Shown: positions 10,474-18,886 of the stretch, one piece after another | Position numbering within the stretch: the stretch's first letter is position 1 | Layout of the letters: each line of letters begins with the position of its first letter | NCBI GenBank assembly: GCA_944347775.1 | Contig: CALVMT010000080.1 | Location: forward strand, 1 to 62,635 | Source: an uncultured Clostridia bacterium | GTDB taxonomy: Bacteria; Bacillota; Clostridia; Christensenellales; Christensenellaceae | DNA length: 62,635 nt | Direction: 5' to 3' | Translations under genes and position numbers: made by a program | Notes under the pieces: model-generated | Database searches by the model: none | Told to the model about the DNA's origin: nothing | The model's input: only the letters and a program-made list of their open reading frames with translations

Positions 10474-10497
10474 AAAAAAAAGGCCGCATTTGCGGCC
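10474..10497 (-). terminator. Intrinsic terminator of the 77-residue protein gene
   Basis: On the minus strand GGCCGCAAATGCGGCC is followed by eight T. It separates the small conserved gene from the addBA operon. Confidence 0.85.
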
Positions 10498-10514
10498 CAT
10501 GCTAAAGTTCAGAT

Positions 10515-10748
10515 TTAACCTCTTACCAGATAATCAATGATCATACTCATATCTTCAGGTTCCGACACAATAATTTCGATTTCGTCAATTTGCGCGTCCT
10601 TAAACATCTGGGTCAAAGCAATATACTGGCTCAGCTTGGACTTCAAGTTCAGTCTGTCACCCTCGGATGTAACAAGTTCGACTGTTCCTTTGCATTTATT
10701 CAACATTTCAAAAAACTTTTTGGGTTCTTTAATATTTTTAACTTTCAT
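10515..10748 (-). CDS. Small conserved protein of unknown function
   Basis: This 77-residue protein begins MKVKNIKEPKKFFEMLNKC and ends in an acidic EIIVSEPEDMSMIIDYL segment. It resembles a short protein widespread in Clostridia that databases sometimes label polyA polymerase without evidence. I see no signal peptide or membrane segment; predicted secondary structure alternates helix and strand. A GGAGG-like site lies 9 bases before the ATG. It is transcribed alone and ends in the terminator at 10474-10497. Confidence 0.7.
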   Translation of the reverse strand: MKVKNIKEPKKFFEMLNKCKGTVELVTSEGDRLNLKSKLSQYIALTQMFKDAQIDEIEIIVSEPEDMSMIIDYLVRG

Positions 10749-10940
10749 TAAAAATTACCTCCATTCTTTTTTAGGTCGTTTGAGGCAAACCCATCCCGCC
10801 TAACGGAATTTTTATACCTTTCATTTCCCTAACAACCCTCTTTTACTTTATACTATACCATATTACGCTATCTTTTCAACTGTTTAATTGCTAAAATTCT
10901 CCATTTTTTATAAAAAAATATTTCCCATATATACCGTACC

Positions 10941-11591
10941 CTAAATAAATTTTTCAAAAAATCCTCCACTCGGAAAACTTTCAAAAAACATTCTCTGTCT
11001 GCGTACCGGGTGCGTAAAACCTATTCCGGCACAATATAGCGCAATTGCCCCTTTTTCTCCTTTTCCATAACGGTTGTCGCCAAGCAGAGGGTACCCTCTT
11101 AATGCAAATTGTACACGAATTTGATGCGAACGCCCTGTATGTAGATTAATACGCACCAAGCTCACATTTTGTCCTTGCCGCAAAACTTGATAATCCAGTT
11201 TTGCATATTTTGCACCCGGCATCTGCTTATCTGCAGGTCTAACCAAATTTTTCGCCGTATCTTTATATAGGTAATCCTCCCATATTCCCTCTGATGGAGG
11301 ACAACCATGCACAACAGCCAGATACTTTTTTTCAACACTGCCGCTACGAATTTGTTCTGAAAGGCGAGCTGCCGCTTTAGATGTGCGCGCAAACAACATT
11401 ACTCCGCCTACCGGGCGATCAAGGCGGTGCAATAATCCAATATATACGTTCCCGGGCTTCGCATATTTTTGACGCACATACGCCTTAAGCATCGACAACA
11501 TATCGACATCTCCCGACCGATCAGCCTGTGTCGGCACCATTGGTGGCTTGACTGCAACAATAATATGATTATCCTCATAAAGCACATTCAT
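10941..11591 (-). CDS. RluA-family pseudouridine synthase
   Basis: This 216-residue enzyme converts uridine to pseudouridine in RNA. The RluA core is intact: DNHIIVAVKPP, the catalytic LHRLDRPVGGVMLFAR (aspartate in HRLD), then EKKYLAVVHG and the LHTGRSHQIRVQFA motif. It has no S4 RNA-binding domain, as in the RluA/YlyB/TruC-like group, so the target base cannot be named. The start is the ATG at 11591. It overlaps the TGA of the upstream methyltransferase (ATGA), with GGAGCAGGA upstream. The two genes therefore form a coupled RNA-modification pair. Confidence 0.88.
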   Translation of the reverse strand: MNVLYEDNHIIVAVKPPMVPTQADRSGDVDMLSMLKAYVRQKYAKPGNVYIGLLHRLDRPVGGVMLFARTSKAAARLSEQIRSGSVEKKYLAVVHGCPPSEGIWEDYLYKDTAKNLVRPADKQMPGAKYAKLDYQVLRQGQNVSLVRINLHTGRSHQIRVQFALRGYPLLGDNRYGKGEKGAIALYCAGIGFTHPVRRQRMFFESFPSGGFFEKFI

Positions 11592-12451
11592 TTTTCCTGC
11601 TCCGAAATCCACCTAGCCGTCGTTCCACATGGCAAATACACATTACTGTGCTCAACAGGAATCACCAAATTATCTGCTTCAATATTACCTCCACGCTGTG
11701 CATGCATATAGATTTCCAGCAGGTTTGCCGTTACCACACTGCTCAGCCCAGTCGTATATGAGTTAATGATAAAATATTTCGCCTGTTTATCCAAAAGTTT
11801 TGTACATTCCGCCACCAATTCTTCAAGAGCCTCTTCAAGCTTCCAAATTTCTCCACCTGCCCCGCGCCCATAGCTCGGAGGATCCATAATTATGCCGTCA
11901 TAGAACTTTCCCCTGCGCTGCTCTCGTTTTACAAATTTAAGGCAGTCATCTACAATATAGCGAATAGGGCGGTCAGCCAAACCGGAAAGTTGTGCATTTT
12001 CCTTAGCCCATGCAACCATGCCTTTGGCCGCATCGACATGCGTAACCCGTGCTCCTGCGGCCGCAGCTGCCAACGTCGCCCCTCCGGTATAGGCAAACAA
12101 GTTTAAAACCCGATCTTCCGGCGCGGTATGCTGTCGAATAAAATTCCAGTTATACGACTGTTCCGGGAACAAACCGGTGTGCTTAAACCCGGTCGGGCGA
12201 ACAAAAAACCTCAAACCGCCCACTTCTACTTGCCAGCGTTCCGGCAATTTTTTTCGGAATTCCCATTTTCCACCCCCCTGGCTGCTACGCTGATAGACTG
12301 CTGCCGCCTGTTCCCATTTCCCGGGAAACTGCTTTTTCCATACCACCTGCGGATCTGGGCGTGCCAACACGATTCCTGCCCAACTTTCCAGCTTCATCCC
12401 GTCCCCGGTATCAAAAATTTGATAATCCTTCATTTCCTGTGCAATAAACAT
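11588..12451 (-). CDS. Class I SAM-dependent methyltransferase (RlmI/RlmK-like)
   Basis: This is a 287-residue Rossmann methyltransferase. The SAM site is seen as VLNLFAYTGGATLAAAAAGA with THVDAAKGMV after it. The catalytic DPPSYGRG motif is of the type used by rRNA cytosine or guanine methyltransferases of the RlmI/RlmK group. It lacks the PUA domain of RlmI. Overlap with an RluA-type pseudouridine synthase supports a role in RNA modification. The exact nucleotide is unknown. Confidence 0.85.
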   Translation of the reverse strand: MFIAQEMKDYQIFDTGDGMKLESWAGIVLARPDPQVVWKKQFPGKWEQAAAVYQRSSQGGGKWEFRKKLPERWQVEVGGLRFFVRPTGFKHTGLFPEQSYNWNFIRQHTAPEDRVLNLFAYTGGATLAAAAAGARVTHVDAAKGMVAWAKENAQLSGLADRPIRYIVDDCLKFVKREQRRGKFYDGIIMDPPSYGRGAGGEIWKLEEALEELVAECTKLLDKQAKYFIINSYTTGLSSVVTANLLEIYMHAQRGGNIEADNLVIPVEHSNVYLPCGTTARWISEQEK

Positions 12452-12539
12452 GTTTTCTCTCGTTCTTTTCTGTTTTTATTATTTTATCATATCGTTGTCT
12501 TTTTATAAATATTTTGTCTATTTTTCGTTGAATTTATGT

Positions 12540-12545
12540 TATAAT
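12540..12545 (+). promoter_or_regulatory. Candidate -10 box upstream of ispE
   Basis: A perfect TATAAT lies 40 bases before the ispE start. No clear TTGACA is found at 16-18 bp; the nearest match, TTGTCT, is 20 bp away, so the promoter call is tentative. Confidence 0.45.
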
Positions 12546-12585
12546 GAATAAGTATGTAAATGTCTGCCCAATTCGGAGCGTTTTT

Positions 12586-13446
12586 ATGAGTTTTTCTGTT
12601 AAAGTGTCTGGAAAAATTAACCTTTACCTTGATATATTGGGGCTGCTACCGGATGGATATCATGCTATCGATACCATCATGCAAAGCGTCAGTCTTTATG
12701 ATACTCTTTACATTTCTCCCGCACAACAAACGCATGTCTGTTGCCCCGGTGTTCCTGAAGAAAAAAACTCCGCCTATCATGCAGCTCAGCTCTTTTTCTC
12801 GCAAAGCGGCATTAAAAACGGCGTTAGTGTACAGATTCAAAAGGGTATCCCCTTGTCTTCCGGCATGGGAGGCAGCAGCGCGGATGCAGCCGGATTGCTT
12901 GTCGCGCTTAATCAAATGTTTGGAGAACCTTTTTCCAAAAGTGAATTGCTGAACCTTGGTTCCCGCATTGGTGCCGATGTCTGCTTTTTAATGGAAGGCG
13001 GATGTATGCGTTGCCGTGGCATAGGTCAAATGCTTAAACCCGTAGATAATCGCTGGGCTCCATTCTATCTGGCTGTACGCGCAAACGGGACTGTCACCGC
13101 AGCCCAGGCTTATCGTCATTATGATTATATAGGCGGTCAACACGGCTGCATCAATTCAACATTGAGCGCTCTTTCCGCAGCGGATGCGCACAGTTTTTTT
13201 TCTCATACAGCCAATGCGCTTGAACAGGCCTGTATTTCTCTTTGCCCCGAAATTGGAGAAGTCCTTTTACTTTTGCGCAAAAACCCGCATTGCATCGGTG
13301 CTTTTATGACGGGCAGCGGAAGTGTTTGCATCGGAATTTACGAACAGGAATCTCATGCTCGTTTGGCACAGCAGGCATTCCCAAAGCATTTTACAGCAGT
13401 TTTACATAATACTTCACATTCTATTATCTGCCGAACATCTTTATGA
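12586..13446 (+). CDS. ispE: 4-diphosphocytidyl-2-C-methyl-D-erythritol kinase
   Basis: IspE is a GHMP kinase that phosphorylates CDP-methylerythritol in the non-mevalonate isoprenoid pathway. The 286-residue product has all three GHMP motifs: KINLYLDILG with the catalytic lysine (about residue 9), IPLSSGMGGSSADAAGLL (ATP loop, about 93-110) and GAFMTGSGSVCIGIY near the C-terminus. The ATG at 12586 is chosen because GGAG lies 7 bases upstream; a longer reading from 12544 starts inside the -10 box. It is transcribed away from the methyltransferase. Confidence 0.95.
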   Translation: MSFSVKVSGKINLYLDILGLLPDGYHAIDTIMQSVSLYDTLYISPAQQTHVCCPGVPEEKNSAYHAAQLFFSQSGIKNGVSVQIQKGIPLSSGMGGSSADAAGLLVALNQMFGEPFSKSELLNLGSRIGADVCFLMEGGCMRCRGIGQMLKPVDNRWAPFYLAVRANGTVTAAQAYRHYDYIGGQHGCINSTLSALSAADAHSFFSHTANALEQACISLCPEIGEVLLLLRKNPHCIGAFMTGSGSVCIGIYEQESHARLAQQAFPKHFTAVLHNTSHSIICRTSL

Positions 13447-13533
13447 TTGTTGCAAAAAGTTTTAAATTTTCTTTGCTATTTTACGGTATAATGGAATTAA
13501 CTTATTTTAATTAACCTATTCAGGAGAGGCACT

Positions 13534-14412
13534 ATGCTCCCTTTTCGATTTAGATTTTACTGGCAAAAATATCGAAATTCCCCAAAACAGCTTTTAAGCT
13601 ACCTTAAGCTGCGAAAAATATTGCTGCCGATCATCGTCGCCATTGTGCTTACTATTGGCAGTATATTTGTCGTCCGAGCTGGGCGAAAAATTTCTCCCGA
13701 AAGCACGGCATTTACCGATCTTGAGGAATTGGTTGTTGGTATTGCTGTCCCAAGCGCTTTTGCACAGGTAGACGAAACCGGCGAAGTTTACGGTTTTGAA
13801 CGTGATATCGCAGAAGCTGTCCTCCGGCGGATATATCCCAACAAGCCGATCATCTTCCGTGCCATTTCTTCGCAGGAAGCATCATATCTTTTAAAATCCG
13901 GAAAAATTCATTTTGCTCTTGGTATGTATATTAGCGGCCCTCTCAAGACACAGGGGCTTTCCCTGTCCAATTCTTACTTTACCGATGGCGTCTATGCATT
14001 TTGCTCTGCCGACAGTACAATCGACGGGCTTTGGTCATTAACCAATCGCCGTGTACGTGTCCTTACCTCAGACATCACCAAATCTGCTGTCGCTTCCATG
14101 TTTAAAGAGTTGGAAATTTCTGTGGATCTGCACCTTTGTTCTTCTTATTCCGATGGTCTAGAATCGCTCGCAAGCGGAGATTGCGCCGCCCTGATCGGCC
14201 CGCGCTATAAATTAGCCGGTTATACGCAACTTCGCATGCTTGAAGAACCAATTGGCTTTTGTTCTTATCGTTTTATGTTATGGACCGATTATACAGACAT
14301 TACCGAATTAGTTAACGAAGCAATTTCTTCGCTGCGTACCGACGGCACGATGGCAACTTTGCAACAGAACTGGGGAGTAGAGGAATTCTCCTCCTCAACT
14401 CAAATTCAATAA
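13534..14412 (+). CDS. Membrane-anchored family 3 solute-binding protein
   Basis: This 292-residue protein has an N-terminal uncleaved membrane segment (about residues 29-47) and then a bacterial extracellular solute-binding domain of family 3. Typical features are LVVGIAVPSAFAQVDETGEV (strand 1), GFERDIAEAVLRRI, RAISSQEASYLLKSGKIHFA and the closing EAISSLRTDGTMATLQQNWG. Such proteins usually bind amino acids. No lipobox is seen and no permease or ATPase lies next to it, so it may act with a transporter elsewhere or as a sensor. GAGAGG precedes the start and a strong terminator follows. Confidence 0.82.
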   Translation: MLPFRFRFYWQKYRNSPKQLLSYLKLRKILLPIIVAIVLTIGSIFVVRAGRKISPESTAFTDLEELVVGIAVPSAFAQVDETGEVYGFERDIAEAVLRRIYPNKPIIFRAISSQEASYLLKSGKIHFALGMYISGPLKTQGLSLSNSYFTDGVYAFCSADSTIDGLWSLTNRRVRVLTSDITKSAVASMFKELEISVDLHLCSSYSDGLESLASGDCAALIGPRYKLAGYTQLRMLEEPIGFCSYRFMLWTDYTDITELVNEAISSLRTDGTMATLQQNWGVEEFSSSTQIQ

Positions 14413-14432
14413 CAAATACCCTTATATCATTC

Positions 14433-14466
14433 ACGGCTGTGCAAAACGGCATAGCCGTATTTTTTC
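14433..14466 (+). terminator. Intrinsic terminator of the solute-binding protein gene
   Basis: ACGGCTGTGC pairs with GCATAGCCGT (one G-U), loop of six, then ATTTTTT. Confidence 0.8.
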
Positions 14467-14514
14467 CCCAAAATAAAACAGCTCATCAGCTTATTGTGCT
14501 GTTTCTGCCTCGAC

Positions 14515-15900
14515 TTAACATTGTTTTATCATCCGAATATTACGTATATCGTCGTCCTGCTGAATCTCTTTTTGTGCAATAAAACCGCATTTTTGATAAA
14601 ACGGCGCTGCAGATATCGGCGTATCGACAATCAGTTCGTTTTTTCCATGCTGCAAACAATATTCTTCCGCTTGCTTTAGCAAAGCCCTGCCAATCCCTTT
14701 GTTAAAACAATCCGGCTTAACAAACAGCAGTTCGATCCGTGTCTGATCCGCTAATGCAAGCATACCATCCATTCCCTCCGGCCCAAAGCATCCCCATATT
14801 GCCATTTCTCCTTGTTCTATAGCTCGGCAAAGCATTGAAGGCTTAACACGTTCGCGAAAGGCCAAAACATCAGATTTTTCTTCACCTCGAGCAATTGTCT
14901 GCATAAAACTATTCTGGGCCAGTTTCGTTGCCTGTTTAATTTGCTTTTTATTTAAAAATTCTATACGGACACTTTTCGGTTCTTTTTGATCCATAAAATA
15001 TCCAAATCCCGGCATATATATGGTCTCTGCACAAATCTCTTTTCCGTTCAAATATTCGAGATAATTATTGTGCCCTGTTTCAAAAACAATTTTATACATC
15101 CAGATTGCAGGTCGATCAATACCAAACTTATGATTTGCCTTGCTACTTCCAAAGGCCTTATCGCCAAGCATAGGCAGCCCTGCCTTCGCCAACTGTAGAG
15201 GAATCTGCTGTTTATAACAACTCATCGGCTCCACTTCCAACAGTGAAAGCTCCCCGTGCCGTTCAATTAATCTATAACGCAGTGCCGCAGGACGAGCGTT
15301 ACGGTTCATTTTATCCTGCAAAACAGCTTTGGAAAATGTCCCTCCTTGCTCCATAAACCCATGAAGCAGAGCTGATTGTTTGGGCTCTCCCGTAACAATT
15401 ACGCGATATACCCGCTTAATTCTCCTTTCGCGTAATGCCTCCAACATATATTCAAACAAAAATTGTTCTTTTACTACAATGACAAGCCCACCAATGAATG
15501 CAGGGAGTACGTTGCAGACATACGGAACATGCAGTGATGCGACATCGTACTCACCTTGGTTTTTCATCCGTTCCACTGCATGATAATATAAATTAATCCC
15601 CTTTTCTGCTTTTCCGATACAAGGCATTCCCTGCGGCTTATTAAATACGATAAATTCTTCATCTTCGTAAGAAACTTCAACCGTTTGTTCATGGATACTG
15701 CGCGAATTATCCGTAAAAACAAGTACTCTTGCCCCCCGACTTAACGGCGTCCGCGGATCCAGTTTCCGTCCCAGCGGCAGAGTTCTCACTTTTCCCTCTT
15801 TAAAAAGGCGATCCACTCCGCTCATCTGACCAATATATCTTTGCAAAAAGATCTGAGCCGAAAAACCATCCATATCTCCGGGCACTTTGAGTATCATCAT
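14515..15900 (-). CDS. RluA-like pseudoenzyme fused to a GNAT acetyltransferase domain
   Basis: This is a 461-residue two-domain protein. Residues about 1-300 follow the RluA pseudouridine synthase layout: an S4-like N-terminus, EEFIVFNKPQGMP, RIKRVYRVIVTG, LLEVEPMSCYKQQIPLQLAK, then AGLPMLGDKAFGS. The catalytic HRLD is replaced by LHVPYVCNV, so the essential aspartate is missing, and the usual GRTHQIR is changed too. The last 140 residues form a GNAT domain (LLFVKPDCFNKGIGRALLKQAEEY, then PFYQKCGF). It may be an RNA-binding acetyltransferase, but this is a guess. The ATG at 15900 has AAGGA upstream, 14 bp after dnaB, so it is probably the last gene of the rplI-dnaB unit. Confidence 0.82.
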   Translation of the reverse strand: MMILKVPGDMDGFSAQIFLQRYIGQMSGVDRLFKEGKVRTLPLGRKLDPRTPLSRGARVLVFTDNSRSIHEQTVEVSYEDEEFIVFNKPQGMPCIGKAEKGINLYYHAVERMKNQGEYDVASLHVPYVCNVLPAFIGGLVIVVKEQFLFEYMLEALRERRIKRVYRVIVTGEPKQSALLHGFMEQGGTFSKAVLQDKMNRNARPAALRYRLIERHGELSLLEVEPMSCYKQQIPLQLAKAGLPMLGDKAFGSSKANHKFGIDRPAIWMYKIVFETGHNNYLEYLNGKEICAETIYMPGFGYFMDQKEPKSVRIEFLNKKQIKQATKLAQNSFMQTIARGEEKSDVLAFRERVKPSMLCRAIEQGEMAIWGCFGPEGMDGMLALADQTRIELLFVKPDCFNKGIGRALLKQAEEYCLQHGKNELIVDTPISAAPFYQKCGFIAQKEIQQDDDIRNIRMIKQC

Positions 15901-15914
15901 AAAATTTATCCTTT

Positions 15915-17255
15915 TTATGCTCCTTCTTCTCTGAAATCCACTTCCATATATTTTGTCTGCTCTCCGCGCCAAATCACATCAATCGTCCCCGTCGGGCCGG
16001 AACGCTGCTTTGCAATGATAATACTACTTTTCCCTGGCTCAGCGCCGCTCTCGGCATAGTAATCTTCCCTATGCAAAAAGAGCACAACATCCGCATCCTG
16101 TTCTATTGCACCCGACTCACGCAAATCAGAAAGCATCGGTCGTTTGTTTTCACGTTTTTCGGTTGCACGGGAAAGCTGCGAAAGCAGCATAATCGGCACA
16201 TTAAGTTCTTTTGCCGCTACTTTAAGCGAACGTGTAATGCTCGAAATCTCCTGCTGGCGATTCTCTATGCGTCCGCTTCCTGTCATTAATTGCAAATAGT
16301 CGATAATGACCAGTCCAATTTCACCCACTTGATTTTTCAATCGACGTATTTTGGCCATCATCTCTCCCGGACCAATAATCGCTGTATCGTCAATATAAAT
16401 TGGTGCACCTTCCAGCGGCACCATTGCATCGGCCAACGCATAAAAATCCTGTTCCGTCAGTCTGCCAGTACGCGCATTTTGCGAATCTACACCTGCGCCA
16501 GTGCATAATAATCGCAATCCCAATTGTTCACGACTCATTTCCAGGGAAAACATCGCAACAGGCCTATTTTCCTTTACAGCAACATGTTCTGCAATATTCA
16601 GAGCAAAGCTCGACTTTCCCATACCAGGTCGGCCCGCAACAACAATAAGCTGTGTAGGTTGAAATCCAGAAAGTTTCTTATCCATAAGCGGAAAACCTGT
16701 AGAAACACCCATTAGGCCATCCTTAGATTTTGCAGCCTTACTGATACTCTCATATCCCTCAAGCAAAGCCTGGCGCAAATGGACCAAACTGCGGTCGCTG
16801 CTGTCCTGTGCAATTTTATAAATCAGGTCCGAAGCCGTATTCAGTATTTCAGCTGCCGACGCTTCCGACTGATAACCCATTTCCGCAATTTCCGCCGCAG
16901 CTGCAATCAATTTGCGCAACCGGCTTTTTTCACGAATAATTTCAATGTAATGGTCAATATTGCGGACCGAAGGAACTGCTTCCGTCAAGTCCGAAAGATA
17001 AGATATCTCGTCAGTTGAAAGTGCCGTGCCTTCTCCCATTCTTTCGGAAACAGTCACTAAATCTACAGGTTTATTAATCGCAGCAAGATCTGCCATCGCA
17101 CGCCAAATACGCCGATGTACCTTTGAATAAAAGTCCTCTTCCTTGAGTTTTTCTGCAGCCGCCAACACGCAATTTTCTGAAAGAAGCATCGCACCCAATA
17201 CAGATTGCTCAGCTTCCATACTGCTTGGCGGTATACGGCGAATTTCTTCCGGCAT
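15915..17255 (-). CDS. dnaB: Replicative DNA helicase DnaB
   Basis: This is the 446-residue hexameric replication-fork helicase, moving 5' to 3' and binding primase. The N-terminal domain starts PPSSMEAEQSVLGAMLLS. The RecA-like domain has Walker A VAGRPGMGKSSFALNIAEH (about residues 205-223), Walker B LVIIDYLQLMTG, and SDLRESGAIEQDADVVLFLHR. Length is normal and there is no intein. It starts five bases after the rplI stop, with an AGAGGAAT ribosome site. The rplI-dnaB arrangement is standard in Bacillota (where the gene is called dnaC). Confidence 0.97.
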   Translation of the reverse strand: MPEEIRRIPPSSMEAEQSVLGAMLLSENCVLAAAEKLKEEDFYSKVHRRIWRAMADLAAINKPVDLVTVSERMGEGTALSTDEISYLSDLTEAVPSVRNIDHYIEIIREKSRLRKLIAAAAEIAEMGYQSEASAAEILNTASDLIYKIAQDSSDRSLVHLRQALLEGYESISKAAKSKDGLMGVSTGFPLMDKKLSGFQPTQLIVVAGRPGMGKSSFALNIAEHVAVKENRPVAMFSLEMSREQLGLRLLCTGAGVDSQNARTGRLTEQDFYALADAMVPLEGAPIYIDDTAIIGPGEMMAKIRRLKNQVGEIGLVIIDYLQLMTGSGRIENRQQEISSITRSLKVAAKELNVPIMLLSQLSRATEKRENKRPMLSDLRESGAIEQDADVVLFLHREDYYAESGAEPGKSSIIIAKQRSGPTGTIDVIWRGEQTKYMEVDFREEGA

Positions 17256-17259
17256 GGGC

Positions 17260-17703
17260 TTATTCCTCTACGTTTAACGCAATAGACGCTTGTACTCCGG
17301 CATAGAGCTTAATCACAATCGTATATTTCCCAAGTTCTTTAATTGGGTTAGCCAAAACCACTTTTTTCTTATCAATTTCCATACCCATCTGTTCTCTTAA
17401 CGCATCAGCAATTTCCGCACTGGTGATTGCTCCAAAAAGCCGTCCGGTGCTGCCGCACTTTGCTTTGATCGTAATTCCTTTGTTCTCCAATTCTTTAGCC
17501 AACTGCTGCGCATTCTTTTTTTCTACTGCCTTCTTGTGTGCCGCCGCTTCCTTCTTCACCTGCGCACTGTTCAGATTTTGCGCCGTTGCTTCTTCAGCAA
17601 GATTCCGAGGGAAAAGGTAATTCCTTGCATAACCATCACTAACATTTACAATTTCACCTTTTTTACCCTGTCCTTTAACATCGCTCAATAAAATCACTTT
17701 CAT
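17260..17703 (-). CDS. rplI: 50S ribosomal protein bL9
   Basis: This is the 147-residue large-subunit protein L9. The signature [20 protein letters not shown] and the [14 protein letters not shown] segment are in the N-terminal domain. A long lysine/alanine-rich connecting helix follows, then the C-terminal domain with [16 protein letters not shown]. Length is typical. It lies between the DUF2232 gene and dnaB. Confidence 0.97.
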   Translation of the reverse strand: MKVILLSDVKGQGKKGEIVNVSDGYARNYLFPRNLAEEATAQNLNSAQVKKEAAAHKKAVEKKNAQQLAKELENKGITIKAKCGSTGRLFGAITSAEIADALREQMGMEIDKKKVVLANPIKELGKYTIVIKLYAGVQASIALNVEE

Positions 17704-17724
17704 TGTCGTTTTTCCCTTTCTTTG

Positions 17725-18741
17725 TCATTTCCTTTTAAAGATAATAAATCGCTTTCTAATGCCAAATAATTGTTCAATTAACCCTATTGCCGTCATTAGG
17801 CCCGGAGCTAAAAGCGAAATCACAATGGCAATAGCAACGCGCCCTAGGCGGGAACGTATCTTCAGCATAAGAAAATAGGTAACTACGCTCATCCCTTCAA
17901 TTTCAAACGCAATTGTCGCAATTGAAAAAAGCATTTGGGCCGGTGTATAAAGCGCAGTGTTGCCTGTCAACATAACAAGATACCCTATCGCCAATGTCAA
18001 CACCATATATACGCCATGCTGTTTTGGCATACGCCACGCCTCAATCGGCGGCACTTTTACTACTTCTCTCCCCGCTTTTTTCACCATAAGCCGCGAAAGA
18101 AAATACTTGCAAATCCCTCCGTAAACAATATAATATACAATTAAAGCGGGCAACAGGCTTTCGATCATTCGTTTCAATAAAATAATATTGCTCTGTGCTG
18201 ATATATACTGCCATATATCAGCCGTATACATCAATTCATACGCCTGCTGCGCGCTCAATACACCTGACGCCATATCATTGGAAATCAACATGGTAAACAA
18301 TGTTGCCGCAGTGGCTGGGTCATACTGTGCTCTTTTTAGCAACAGATCAGCCAGGTACTGAGCAACATTTCCTTCCGCTATTTTACTCAACAGCGCCACC
18401 GCCGCTCCCGCCACAACAAGCAGTACGCCGCAAGAAAAAACGAGGCTTTCCCATGCTCTTCGTTTCTGTATGATAAGATACCACCCGACAACCACCGGAA
18501 GCAGATTCACGCCCAGCATAACCAATGCCATTTCCTCATTCAACGGGAATGTTGTCGCACCACAAAGGATAAAAAAAGCCACCCCAGCCAAATATCCTCT
18601 TCGCGCACCGAAAAATATGCACGGCACTGCCAGAAATATTGCCGTAACAAGCGTATACTGTATTAAAAAAAACAGCACAACATATGCAAGTAACGCCAGA
18701 ATGCACTCCGCTATCCAATTCTTTTTTCCCGTTTGTTCCAT
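17725..18741 (-). CDS. DUF2232 (YybS-like) membrane protein
   Basis: This 338-residue protein has about eight hydrophobic helices and fits the DUF2232/YybS family that sits upstream of rplI-dnaC in many Bacillota. Its function is unknown. The start at 18741 (MEQTGKKNW) follows AAAGGACAGCAT; a longer reading from 18801 lacks a ribosome site. In Bacillus subtilis the cyclic-di-AMP phosphodiesterase gene gdpP lies between yybS and rplI. Here only 21 bases separate the two genes, so gdpP has been lost or moved. Confidence 0.85.
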   Translation of the reverse strand: MEQTGKKNWIAECILALLAYVVLFFLIQYTLVTAIFLAVPCIFFGARRGYLAGVAFFILCGATTFPLNEEMALVMLGVNLLPVVVGWYLIIQKRRAWESLVFSCGVLLVVAGAAVALLSKIAEGNVAQYLADLLLKRAQYDPATAATLFTMLISNDMASGVLSAQQAYELMYTADIWQYISAQSNIILLKRMIESLLPALIVYYIVYGGICKYFLSRLMVKKAGREVVKVPPIEAWRMPKQHGVYMVLTLAIGYLVMLTGNTALYTPAQMLFSIATIAFEIEGMSVVTYFLMLKIRSRLGRVAIAIVISLLAPGLMTAIGLIEQLFGIRKRFIIFKRK

Positions 18742-18854
18742 ATGCTGTCCTTTCTTTTTGCCATTCATGTTATATTGCTTTATTCTATCACAATCCACCA
18801 ATATTTTAAATATTGGAGAATATCTTTTAGATAAATATCTATAAAATTTGTTTT

Positions 18855-18885
18855 AAAAAGCGGTTCTGTCAAGAACCGCTTGCCT
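18855..18885 (-). terminator. Intrinsic terminator after dehydrogenase paralogue A
   Basis: On the minus strand AAGCGGTTCT pairs with AGAACCGCTT around a four-base loop, followed by a T-run. It ends the operon of paralogue B, chorismate mutase and paralogue A. Confidence 0.85.
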
Positions 18886-18886
18886 T

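Noticed and set aside
12128..12508. 126-codon plus-strand frame opposite the methyltransferase gene
   Set aside because: It is antisense to a well-supported gene, with no ribosome site or family pattern.
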